Shown piece by piece: positions 45,774 through 53,542 of a stretch of DNA of 64,000 bases. This DNA is from Phyllobacterium sp. T1293 (lineage in GTDB: Bacteria > Pseudomonadota > Alphaproteobacteria > Rhizobiales > Rhizobiaceae). The stretch is from contig NZ_CP088273.1 in the NCBI RefSeq assembly GCF_020731415.2, forward strand, positions 191,001-255,000. Reading direction: 5' to 3'. Position numbers and translations under genes: made by a program. Each line of letters begins with the position of its first letter. The first letter of the stretch is position 1. Under the pieces are notes generated by a model. It was given only the letters and a program-made list of their open reading frames with translations, had not been told where the DNA came from and searched no databases.

Positions 45774-46721
45774 ATGGGTAAACCGTATATTTATGCAGCA
45801 ATAACAGGACTTTCTTTGATCGCAGCTGTTTATCCGGCCAGCGCGCGGAGCATCATTGATTGCGACAAGCCTATCGCGGCCAAGGCGCAGGACCTGTCAA
45901 ATACGGTTGATCCATTTGGTGCCATGGGTAAAAATAACACTGACGTCTGTGCGCAGAAGCCACAGGCTGCAATGGCGGCGCCCGAGAAGGCGAAACCCAT
46001 CAACATCGTTGCAACGACGGGCAGTGCAGGCATTTTGAAAAAAGCAGTCAAAGGCGAAATTTTACCGCAAGGCGAGAGTGCGTTGCGTGACGATCTCGCA
46101 TTCAAATATCGTATCTACCGGCCAGAAGATCCGAATGGGGATACGATGGTTCTTCTGCACGGTTCGGGACAGGATGAGACGAGCCTCGTCTCTCTAGCCA
46201 CAAAGATTGCGCCAAACGCCCTGTTGCTGGCTGTTCGTGGCCGCATCGTTCAGGATGGGACCAGCCGCTGGTATCGCCGTCTCACACCTGTCAGTTTTGA
46301 CCAGAAGGATATTCACGTCGAAGCAAAGGCCTTTGCCGGTTTTTTAAAACAGGCAACGGATAAGTATAAGATTGATCTGAAGCGCACGACATTCCTCGGC
46401 TATTCAAATGGAGCCAATCTCGTTGGAGCCGTGATGATGCTCTATCCTGATATGGTCAAGCAGGCGGTGCTTTTGCGCTCCATGCCCGTGCTGACAGAGA
46501 ACACAGATGCCAACCTCGCCGGTGCGCGTGTCCTCACGGTATCGGGGGTTTCCGACCAGACCTACGCTCCATTTGCTCCGGCGCTGGAAACCTTGCTGCG
46601 CTCGCACGGCGCGCTGGTTGAGGCACGGTCGATCAAATCAGACCACGGTCTTGGCAGCGACGATGTGAAGGTTGTCAGCGAGTGGCTTTCAGGGACAACA
46701 GCCCAGCTGAAGAAGAACTAG
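45774..46721 (+). CDS. Secreted alpha/beta hydrolase (carboxylesterase/phospholipase family)
   Basis: A 315-residue precursor with a signal peptide (cleavage near PASA) and then a ~75-residue linker with two Cys residues, followed by an alpha/beta-hydrolase domain of the YpfH/carboxylesterase type: MVLLHGSGQDE (oxyanion hole), FLGYSNGANL (nucleophile Ser), GVSDQTY (Asp) and SDHGLG (His). All three catalytic residues are present. Family members are usually cytoplasmic; export of this one suggests a periplasmic substrate. No ribosome site is obvious before the ATG at 45774. Confidence 0.85.
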   Translation: MGKPYIYAAITGLSLIAAVYPASARSIIDCDKPIAAKAQDLSNTVDPFGAMGKNNTDVCAQKPQAAMAAPEKAKPINIVATTGSAGILKKAVKGEILPQGESALRDDLAFKYRIYRPEDPNGDTMVLLHGSGQDETSLVSLATKIAPNALLLAVRGRIVQDGTSRWYRRLTPVSFDQKDIHVEAKAFAGFLKQATDKYKIDLKRTTFLGYSNGANLVGAVMMLYPDMVKQAVLLRSMPVLTENTDANLAGARVLTVSGVSDQTYAPFAPALETLLRSHGALVEARSIKSDHGLGSDDVKVVSEWLSGTTAQLKKN

Positions 46722-46741
46722 CAAAACAGCCCCTTGCATCC

Positions 46742-46769
46742 GGCCAGACAGTCGTTTAATTGTCTGGCC
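46742..46769. promoter_or_regulatory. Inverted repeat over the leuL promoter
   Basis: GGCCAGACA and TGTCTGGCC are perfect 9-bp complements with a 10-nt spacer that includes TTTAAT, a plausible -10 element 10 bp before the leuL ATG. It could be an operator or the terminator of the upstream gene. Confidence 0.5.
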
Positions 46770-46770
46770 C

Positions 46771-46890
46771 ATGAAAACGCGCCAGACACATCCGTCGTCT
46801 TTTGCCAAAGCCGCTTTTGCGGGTTTGACCAGCCGCGCTTATCTCCTTCCGCTACTTCTCGACCTTATCGGCGATCGCCGGGCTCGTTGA
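46771..46890 (+). CDS. leuL: leu leader peptide (LeuL)
   Basis: A 39-codon frame whose middle reads AYLLPLLLDLIGDR, with six Leu codons in eight positions, then Arg-rich end and stop. A terminator hairpin begins 8 bp later and leuA follows. This is the layout of a transcription attenuator controlled by charged leucine tRNA, predicted for leuA in several alphaproteobacteria. No clear ribosome site is present, so it may be leaderless like trpL. Confidence 0.8.
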   Translation: MKTRQTHPSSFAKAAFAGLTSRAYLLPLLLDLIGDRRAR

Positions 46891-46897
46891 GAGGAGC

Positions 46898-46929
46898 GTC
46901 CGGCGGTCGAAAGTGCCGCCAGGCTTTTT
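46898..46929 (+). terminator. leu attenuator terminator
   Basis: A hairpin with GGCGG / CCGCC core, extended by three pairs across one mismatch, is followed by TTTTT (46925-46929). It lies between leuL and leuA. Confidence 0.7.
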
Positions 46930-47020
46930 GCTCCTTACCCCTTTACAAGACCATTCCAACGCTTGAAAAAAGTGCTGCACGTGCGCCAGAGATGCGCAGA
47001 CGGCCGGAAACGAGAAGCAA

Positions 47021-48721
47021 ATGACCGATATGACCACTCCCCGCATTGTGGGTATGCCCGACGCCCGCAAGAAGTACGAACCTTATCCGATTGTTGATCT
47101 GAAGGACCGCCAATGGCCGTCCAGGCGAATCGAGAAAGCGCCGATCTGGTGCTCCGTCGATTTGCGCGATGGCAATCAGGCCCTGATCGACCCGATGGGC
47201 CATGACCGCAAGGTGCGGATGTTCGCCCTGTTGCTCGATATGGGTTTCAAGGAAATCGAGATCGGTTTTCCCTCGGCATCGCAGACGGATTTCGACTTTG
47301 CCCGCTGGTGCATCGAGCAAGGCAATGTTGCCGATGATGTATCCCTGCAGGTTTTGGTGCAGTGCCGTCCTGAACTGATCACCCGCACCTTCGAATCGTT
47401 GCAGGGTGCGACCAAGCCGATTGTCCATTTCTACAATTCGACCAGCGAATTGCAGCGCCGGGTTGTCTTCAACAAGGATGTCGGGGGTATCAAGACCATC
47501 GCCACCGATGCGGCCAAGATGATCACCGATATGGCTGCCAAGGCGGGTGGCGGTTTGCGCTTCCAATATTCGCCAGAGAGCTTTACCGGCACCGAGCTGG
47601 AAGTCGCGCTGGAGATTTGCAACGCAGTCACCGAGATCGTCAAACCGACCCCTGATAACAAGCTGATCATCAATCTGCCCTCAACGGTCGAGATGTCGAC
47701 GCCGAACGTTTATGCAGACCGTATCGAATGGATGTGCCGTCAGCTCGACAATCGCGAGAATCTGATCATTTCGTTGCATCCGCACAATGATCGAGGCACA
47801 GGTATTGCCACGACAGAGCTGGGCCTGATGGCCGGTGCTGATCGTGTTGAAGGTACCTTGTTCGGCAATGGCGAGCGCACCGGCAATGTCGATATCGTGA
47901 CGCTGGCGTTGAACATGTTCACGCAAGGTGTCGATCCGGAAATTGATTGCTCCGACATCAACCGGATGAAGGAAGTCTATGAATATTCCAACCAGCTGGT
48001 GATTCCGGAACGCCACCCCTATGTGGGCGAACTGGTCTATACGGCCTTCTCCGGTTCGCATCAGGATGCGATCAACAAGGGCATGAAGGCGATCAAACAG
48101 GCCAACAAGACCCTGTGGGAAGTGCCGTATTTGCCGATTGATCCGCAGGATGTCGGGCGCAGTTATGAGGCGATCATCCGTATCAACTCCCAGTCAGGTA
48201 AGGGCGGCATCGCCTATATTCTTCAGGCCGATTATGGCCTGAACCTGCCGCGCGGCATGCAGGTGGAGTTCCGCGAGGACATTCAGCAGATCACCGACGA
48301 GGAAGGCAAGGAAATGCCGTCCAAAAAGATCTACGAGCGGTTCATCGAGCTTTATGTCGATCAGCCGGATGCACGGTTGAAGTTTGTGGATCATCACACC
48401 TACCCGGATACGGAACATAAGGGTCTGCGCATTCTCTCCGCTGAAATTACCGATCGCGGCGAGACCAAGCGGATCGAGGGCAGGGGCACCGGCCCTGTTG
48501 ATGGCTTCATCGATGCTCTGTCGCATTATCTCGGTTTCAGGCTCTCAGTCGTCAATTATTCGGAGCATTCGCTCCAGCATGGTTCCGATGCGGCGGCTAT
48601 CAGCTACATGGAAATCGAGCATCCAAACGGCAAGATTTTCGGTGCGGGTATCAATAAGAGTATCGTTGCCGCCTCGCTTGAAGGCATTGTTTCGGCGGCC
48701 AACCGCATTATCGGCAAGTAA
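47021..48721 (+). CDS. leuA: 2-isopropylmalate synthase LeuA
   Basis: The first enzyme of leucine synthesis condenses acetyl-CoA with 2-oxoisovalerate. The 566-residue protein has the HMGL-like barrel (SVDLRDGNQALIDPM, LHPHNDRGTGIATTE, metal ligands His-x-His) and a C-terminal LeuA regulatory domain (about 430-560; FRLSVVNYSEHSLQHG, with conserved GKIFGAGINKSIVAAS). Its length and N-terminal part fit the LeuA type found in Mycobacterium and rhizobia. A second ATG at 47030 is possible. It ends at a strong terminator. Confidence 0.95.
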   Translation: MTDMTTPRIVGMPDARKKYEPYPIVDLKDRQWPSRRIEKAPIWCSVDLRDGNQALIDPMGHDRKVRMFALLLDMGFKEIEIGFPSASQTDFDFARWCIEQGNVADDVSLQVLVQCRPELITRTFESLQGATKPIVHFYNSTSELQRRVVFNKDVGGIKTIATDAAKMITDMAAKAGGGLRFQYSPESFTGTELEVALEICNAVTEIVKPTPDNKLIINLPSTVEMSTPNVYADRIEWMCRQLDNRENLIISLHPHNDRGTGIATTELGLMAGADRVEGTLFGNGERTGNVDIVTLALNMFTQGVDPEIDCSDINRMKEVYEYSNQLVIPERHPYVGELVYTAFSGSHQDAINKGMKAIKQANKTLWEVPYLPIDPQDVGRSYEAIIRINSQSGKGGIAYILQADYGLNLPRGMQVEFREDIQQITDEEGKEMPSKKIYERFIELYVDQPDARLKFVDHHTYPDTEHKGLRILSAEITDRGETKRIEGRGTGPVDGFIDALSHYLGFRLSVVNYSEHSLQHGSDAAAISYMEIEHPNGKIFGAGINKSIVAASLEGIVSAANRIIGK

Positions 48722-48737
48722 GCCGGGCAGATATAAG

Positions 48738-48761
48738 AGGCCGCTGTGAAGCGGCCTTTTT
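48738..48761 (+). terminator. Terminator of leuA
   Basis: AGGCCGCT / AGCGGCCT closes a GTGA tetraloop and is followed by TTTTT. Confidence 0.85.
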
Positions 48762-48778
48762 CTTGTCAGGAGATATGC

Positions 48779-49543
48779 ATGCATCAGTTGGGCGCAATCG
48801 AGATGGGCGAGAAAGCGGGTGCGCCCGTCGTTTTCTTACATGGTTTTGGTGGAACGGCTGCCAGTTGGCATCCTGTACAGACCACAATCTCCGAAAAGCA
48901 CACAACCATTGCATTTGATTTGCCCGGCCACGGAGCATCACTTGATTATCCCGATGCTGTGACTGCACGTCATTTCGCGCAGGCGGTGATTGACGATATT
49001 GGCAGGCGCAATATTCAGAAGGTGCATCTCGTCGGTCATTCAATGGGCGGCGCAACGGCGGCCTTGATCGCAGCTTTTGCGCCGGAGAAAGTCTCATCGC
49101 TGACATTGCTTGCACCCGGTGGTTTTGGTCCTGACATTAATGGGCGGTTGCTGCAGCATTATGCGGATGCGCGGGAATATGATGATCTGAAGATGGCGCT
49201 CGAAGGCATGTTCGGCTGGCGTCATCCGGTGCCCGAAGACATGATCAGGCGCGATGCCGAACTTCACCGGAAACCCGGACAGATCGAGCGGCTCGATGCC
49301 ATTCTCGTCCGGATGACGAAGGATGGGCTGCAAGGGACAATTCCCAAGGAATTCCTTGAGGCGCTCACGATGCCCGTCACAGTTGCATGGGGACGGCTCG
49401 ACAATGTTTTGCCCCTCTATCAATCGGAAGGTCTTCCATCCAGCTTCGCCGTACACCGATTTGATGGGGCAGGGCATATGCTGATCGAGGAAATTCCTGA
49501 TGAAGTCATCAGCCTGATTTTAGCAACTGTGGGCGCAGGCTGA
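48779..49543 (+). CDS. Alpha/beta hydrolase of unknown substrate
   Basis: A 254-residue soluble hydrolase with oxyanion-hole FLHGFGGTAASW, nucleophile GHSMGG and C-terminal His in GAGHMLIEE. It belongs to the group annotated as acetoin dehydrogenase E2-like or lipase-like hydrolases. CAGGAG six bases before the ATG at 48779 supports the start; the frame upstream overlaps the leuA terminator. No partner genes reveal the substrate. Confidence 0.85.
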   Translation: MHQLGAIEMGEKAGAPVVFLHGFGGTAASWHPVQTTISEKHTTIAFDLPGHGASLDYPDAVTARHFAQAVIDDIGRRNIQKVHLVGHSMGGATAALIAAFAPEKVSSLTLLAPGGFGPDINGRLLQHYADAREYDDLKMALEGMFGWRHPVPEDMIRRDAELHRKPGQIERLDAILVRMTKDGLQGTIPKEFLEALTMPVTVAWGRLDNVLPLYQSEGLPSSFAVHRFDGAGHMLIEEIPDEVISLILATVGAG

Positions 49544-49618
49544 ATTCGGACAAGTTTCTGGTGCAATGGCACGGGCATATTGTTAATGATGCCTTAACCC
49601 TCCCTGCTGGAAACGCCC

Positions 49619-50248
49619 ATGAGTGAGATGCGAGACAATATCCCGGATGACAGACGCAGGCTTGGCGATGCCATTCGCGGGGCTCAGGTGGCTGCTGCCG
49701 ATCGCGGTGACGTTGTTATCGACATGAAGGAAGCGGACCGCGCCCGCATCGAGATTCTGGCAGAGGATTTGAAGCCGGTTTTCGATGAAGTGCCTGCTGA
49801 TGACGAACAATGGGATTTTGCCATTTCCACCGGTTTGCAGCCGCGTTTGTGGATCGATGCAACCGCGCATGTGATGATGGGGCGGGATCGCCGTACCTAT
49901 CGCTTTGTCCGCGATACCCGGCTTGGCCGGATCGTGGTGGCTGAAGCGACCGAGGTAAAACCCATCTCTGATGCCGTCACCAATTATATCGCCGAGCGGA
50001 TTGTCGAACGGCAGCGTATGATGGAAGGCGAGCGCATCAGCCTGCGTGACGGAGTTGCTGAACCCGAGCCAGCCAGACAAATGGAAACGGCTCCTCAAGC
50101 TGTCGTAACGCCCATAGTTCCGGTACGGCAGCATCGCTCCATGGTGAATGATTTCGTCAATGCGGTGATCTGGCTGCTGATTGGTGCGCTTGCGGGCGCA
50201 GGCGCTTTGCTTGCCTTTTTCTGGGACCGTCTCTCGCCCTATTTCTGA
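49619..50248 (+). CDS. Tail-anchored protein of unknown function
   Basis: A 209-residue protein with a charged cytoplasmic region, a middle part with the stretch FAISTGLQPRLWIDATAHVMMGRD, a Pro/Glu-rich linker and one C-terminal membrane helix (about 180-203). It should sit in the inner membrane facing the cytoplasm. Similar proteins occur in Hyphomicrobiales without assigned function. It is convergent with the metallophosphoesterase gene, 3 bp apart. Confidence 0.78.
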   Translation: MSEMRDNIPDDRRRLGDAIRGAQVAAADRGDVVIDMKEADRARIEILAEDLKPVFDEVPADDEQWDFAISTGLQPRLWIDATAHVMMGRDRRTYRFVRDTRLGRIVVAEATEVKPISDAVTNYIAERIVERQRMMEGERISLRDGVAEPEPARQMETAPQAVVTPIVPVRQHRSMVNDFVNAVIWLLIGALAGAGALLAFFWDRLSPYF

Positions 50249-50251
50249 GAC

Positions 50252-51175
50252 TTAGGCGTTTGCGGAAACGGCGCCCACGTTCAGATCATGCTCTGCTATC
50301 GTCTCGATAGTCATTTCGGCGTTGACGATGCCGCGCTCCGTCATGCGGCACGACCAGCCGGAATTGGTCTTTTCGATTGCGAAAATATTGAAACGTGCCG
50401 GTGGCTTGTGCGCCCCAAAGCTCTGGCTGGCGGATGGTACGCAAACAACAGGGATTTTCCAGTCAGGCCCATTGATTTCATAGCGTGTTGCCAGATGGGT
50501 GTGGCCATGCAGGACAAGTTCCGCGCCATGCTGTCGTACGGTCCGCTGAAACAACCCGATGCCAAGCAGCCGCTTATGCGCGGGCGCTGCACCGCGCACT
50601 GGCGGGTGATGGATCATAATCACCCGGAAAAGCCCGCGCTTGCCGGTTTCGTCAAGGATTTCGCCGAGACGCCGCGCTTGCCGGTCGCGTAAATCGCCTG
50701 TTGCCATGAACGGGGCGGTTGCTCGTGCCGAGGATACGCCGATCAGCGCCACATCGCCGCGAACCCTTAAATAAGGGAATTCAACCGGGCGATGCTCGGC
50801 TACCTGGCGGTCCCCCAGCATCCACGGCGCCCAATAGCGCCGCGTCTTCTTCAACGCGCCGGGTACATAGGCGTCGTGATTACCCGGCACAACAGAAACG
50901 TCGTGGGGATTGCCGAGTGTTTTCAACCAACGCTCCGCCGTTTCCAGTTCCTCGTCAAGGGCAAGGTTGACGAGATCGCCGGTCACCGCCAGATGATCAG
51001 GTGACTGTGCTTTCAAATCAGCAATCAATGTTTCGAGCGTCCCGCCGGTCATCGATCCTTTGCGGTTAGAGCGCCAGTTGACGTAACCCGTGATGCGCTT
51101 GGAAATCAGCTCGCGCAGGCTTAGCGCGGGCAAAGGCGAGAGATGAATATCGGAGATGTGTGCAAGGCGGAACAT
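50252..51175 (-). CDS. Metallophosphoesterase
   Basis: A 307-residue calcineurin-like phosphoesterase with the five metal motifs in order: HISDIHLSP, VTGDLVNLA, VPGNHDAY, IMIHHPPV and VLHGHTH. Members act on cyclic nucleotides, phospholipids or UDP-sugar lipids (LpxH-like); which applies here is not clear. The divergent Nudix gene is 85 bp away. Confidence 0.92.
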   Translation of the reverse strand: MFRLAHISDIHLSPLPALSLRELISKRITGYVNWRSNRKGSMTGGTLETLIADLKAQSPDHLAVTGDLVNLALDEELETAERWLKTLGNPHDVSVVPGNHDAYVPGALKKTRRYWAPWMLGDRQVAEHRPVEFPYLRVRGDVALIGVSSARATAPFMATGDLRDRQARRLGEILDETGKRGLFRVIMIHHPPVRGAAPAHKRLLGIGLFQRTVRQHGAELVLHGHTHLATRYEINGPDWKIPVVCVPSASQSFGAHKPPARFNIFAIEKTNSGWSCRMTERGIVNAEMTIETIAEHDLNVGAVSANA

Positions 51176-51260
51176 TATTTCAGCTTTAAGAGAGTATAGC
51201 GTAGGAATCCAGTGTTAGAACCGTCGCATCGCTGCATGGTTCCCATTTAGGATCGATGAA

Positions 51261-51731
51261 ATGGCTGACAAACGCGTGAAATGGCGGCATCGCCTGTTTC
51301 ACACCTATTTTCTTCTGCGGCGTCCGATGACGTTGGGTGCGCGGGGCGTTATCCTTGACGAGGCGGCGCAATCGGTCTTCCTCGTCAGGCATACTTATGT
51401 GCCGGGTTGGCAATTTCCCGGCGGCGGTGTTGAGACCGGCCATACCGTCGAGCAGACATTGGCTAAGGAACTGATGGAAGAGGGCAATATCGAGCTGACG
51501 GGAAGGCCCCAGCTCTTTGCCATCTATCACAATGCCCATGCATCGAAGCGCGATCATGTCGCGCTCTATATTTGCCGCTCATTCCGGCAGACTGCGCCGC
51601 GCCTGCCGGATCGCGAAATCGCCGAAGCCGGATTTTTCAGGCTCAATGCTCTTCCGGATGGTACAACGGAGGCAACCCGGCGCCGGCTTGCTGAAATTCT
51701 GGAGGGTGCCGAGGTGCCGCTGACCTGGTAG
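51261..51731 (+). CDS. Nudix hydrolase with a non-standard Nudix box
   Basis: A 156-residue Nudix protein. The box GGGVETGHTVEQTLAKELMEEGNI (positions about 55-78) keeps the metal-binding Glu residues (KELMEE) but has His where the first Glu is usual, Lys for Arg and Asn for Gly. It may act on nucleoside diphosphate derivatives. The TLGARGVILDE strand and the FFRLNALPDG region are typical of the fold. It is convergent with the glutathionyl-hydroquinone reductase gene, 1 bp apart. Confidence 0.85.
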   Translation: MADKRVKWRHRLFHTYFLLRRPMTLGARGVILDEAAQSVFLVRHTYVPGWQFPGGGVETGHTVEQTLAKELMEEGNIELTGRPQLFAIYHNAHASKRDHVALYICRSFRQTAPRLPDREIAEAGFFRLNALPDGTTEATRRRLAEILEGAEVPLTW

Positions 51732-51732
51732 A

Positions 51733-52710
51733 TCAGAAGCGCTCCCGGTCATGGGGCGCGGCAAAATCCAGTTCCGGTCCCTTGGGGATAATACCTGTTG
51801 GATTGATGGTTTTATGGCTGCCGTAATAATGCGCCTTGATGTGCAGCATGTTCACCGTCTCGGCTACACCGGGCACCTGATAGAGATCGCGTGTATAGTT
51901 TGACAGGTTCGGATAATCAGCAATGCGCTGCCGGTTGCATTTGAAATGCCCGACATAGACAGGGTCGAAACGCAGCAAGGTGGTGAACAGACGCCAATCG
52001 GCCTCGGTCAACTGATTGCCAGTGAGATAGCGCTGTTTGGCAAGACGCTCTTCCAATTGATCCAGTGTTGCAAACAACTGGTCAAACGCTTCTTCGTAGG
52101 CTTCCTGCGTGGTGGCAAAGCCTGCGCGGTACACCCCATTGTTGATATTGGGATAAACAAGCGCATTGATGGCGTCGATCTCGGTGCGCAGGGCTTGAGG
52201 ATAGAAATCCAGTGAGGCATCGCCAAAAGTATTGAATGCCGAGTTCAGCATTCGGATGATTTCCGCAGACTCGTTTGAAACGATGGTGTTCTGCTGCTTG
52301 TCCCAAAGCACAGGCACCGTTACGCGGCCAGAATAAGCAGGATCAGCGCGCGTATAGACTTCGTGAAGCCGTTTGAAACCAAAGAGATGATCAGGAGTAG
52401 CGCCGTCGACGGCATTGAAGGTCCAGCCTTCGGCTCCCATGAAATGATCGACAACGGATACGGAAATGACATCCTGCAGCTTTTTCAGCGCCCGGAAAAT
52501 CAAGGTGCGATGCGCCCATGGGCAGGCGTAGGAAACATAGAGATGATAACGCCCGGCTTCAGCCTTGAACCCGGCTTTGCCCGTAGGTCCAGCGGAGCCG
52601 TCTACCGTCACCCAATTGCGGAACTGCGATTCTGAACGGATGAAACGTCCGCCGCTGTCCTTGGTGTCGTACCATTGGTCATGCCATTTGCCGTCAACGA
52701 GAAGACCCAT
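51733..52710 (-). CDS. Glutathionyl-hydroquinone reductase (GST omega-like, YqjG family)
   Basis: A 325-residue Xi-class glutathione transferase. The catalytic motif SYACPWAHR near residue 58 and the C-terminal all-helical domain with LTEADWRLFTTLLRFD are diagnostic. The enzyme reduces glutathionyl-hydroquinones to hydroquinones with glutathione. GGAGT before the ATG at 52710 supports this start; the seven extra codons to 52731 are not needed. Confidence 0.95.
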   Translation of the reverse strand: MGLLVDGKWHDQWYDTKDSGGRFIRSESQFRNWVTVDGSAGPTGKAGFKAEAGRYHLYVSYACPWAHRTLIFRALKKLQDVISVSVVDHFMGAEGWTFNAVDGATPDHLFGFKRLHEVYTRADPAYSGRVTVPVLWDKQQNTIVSNESAEIIRMLNSAFNTFGDASLDFYPQALRTEIDAINALVYPNINNGVYRAGFATTQEAYEEAFDQLFATLDQLEERLAKQRYLTGNQLTEADWRLFTTLLRFDPVYVGHFKCNRQRIADYPNLSNYTRDLYQVPGVAETVNMLHIKAHYYGSHKTINPTGIIPKGPELDFAAPHDRERF

Positions 52711-53021
52711 TTCATACTCCCTGGCCTGCACCCTGGCGTGCGGGCAATGATAATCGTGTTTGTTCTTGATAGCCTATACTTGGACATAAATGTCGTTCAA
52801 ACCAGCTTTGCAAGGGTGAACAGAGCGTCACTTTTTGCGCTGGCTGCGAGAAATTCGGTTTACGCAGCATTGCTGAGATGCTACGCGGGAAAAAAGGAGA
52901 CATTTTGTGACAGGATTCCTCTTCATCCGACGATGAAACCAGCACCGGCGCTGAAAAGCGCGGCGGATGTTCCTGTGTTGGCCCAAAGGCCATTGTCTAC
53001 TCCTTTATAAAGATACCCAGC
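52711..53021. other. Intergenic region upstream of the acetyltransferase gene
   Basis: This 311-bp divergent gap should carry promoters for both flanking genes. I recognise no operator, RNA or hairpin, and the short frames crossing it lack ribosome sites. Confidence 0.4.
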
Positions 53022-53534
53022 ATGCTGACCCATGTCGTGACCTACGCGCCGGAAGAACCGGCGCACGATGCTGACATTGAAGACATCAACAAAGAGGCTT
53101 TTGGCCCGGGCCGTTTTACCCGTGCTGCCTATCGCATCCGCGAAGGCGGACCGCATGACCGCAATCTCTCCTTTGTTGCGATGAATGGCGCTTATGTTGT
53201 CGGCTCCGTACGGTTGACACCCATCCTGATCGGCAACACTCCGGCCATGCTGCTCGGTCCACTCGCGGTTCGGCCCGCTTGGAAGAAGCAGGGTATCGGC
53301 GCGGCGCTTATGCGCAAATCCATGGAGACGGCGCGTCTTGCCGGGCACAAGCTGATCATTCTGGTTGGTGACGAGCCTTATTACGCTCCTTTTGGCTTCC
53401 GGCAGATTGTCGGGCATCAGATCGAAATGCCAGCGCCAGTCGAACCATCCCGCTTTCTCGCCTGCGAACTTGAGCCTCGAGTGCTGAAAGATGTTCAGGG
53501 CCGGGTACGACACGCGGATTCGGGTGGTCGCTAA
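53022..53534 (+). CDS. GNAT family N-acetyltransferase (YhbS-like)
   Basis: A 170-residue acetyltransferase with the acetyl-CoA motif PAWKKQGIGAALM and the preceding strand LGPLAVRP, plus YYAPFGFRQ typical of the YhbS branch. The acceptor is unknown. The gene stands alone and is convergent with the membrane-protein gene at 53543. Confidence 0.88.
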   Translation: MLTHVVTYAPEEPAHDADIEDINKEAFGPGRFTRAAYRIREGGPHDRNLSFVAMNGAYVVGSVRLTPILIGNTPAMLLGPLAVRPAWKKQGIGAALMRKSMETARLAGHKLIILVGDEPYYAPFGFRQIVGHQIEMPAPVEPSRFLACELEPRVLKDVQGRVRHADSGGR

Positions 53535-53542
53535 GCCGGTTT

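Noticed and set aside
52675..53010. 111-codon frame before the acetyltransferase gene
   Set aside because: It overlaps the start of the hydroquinone reductase gene on the other strand and lacks a ribosome site.
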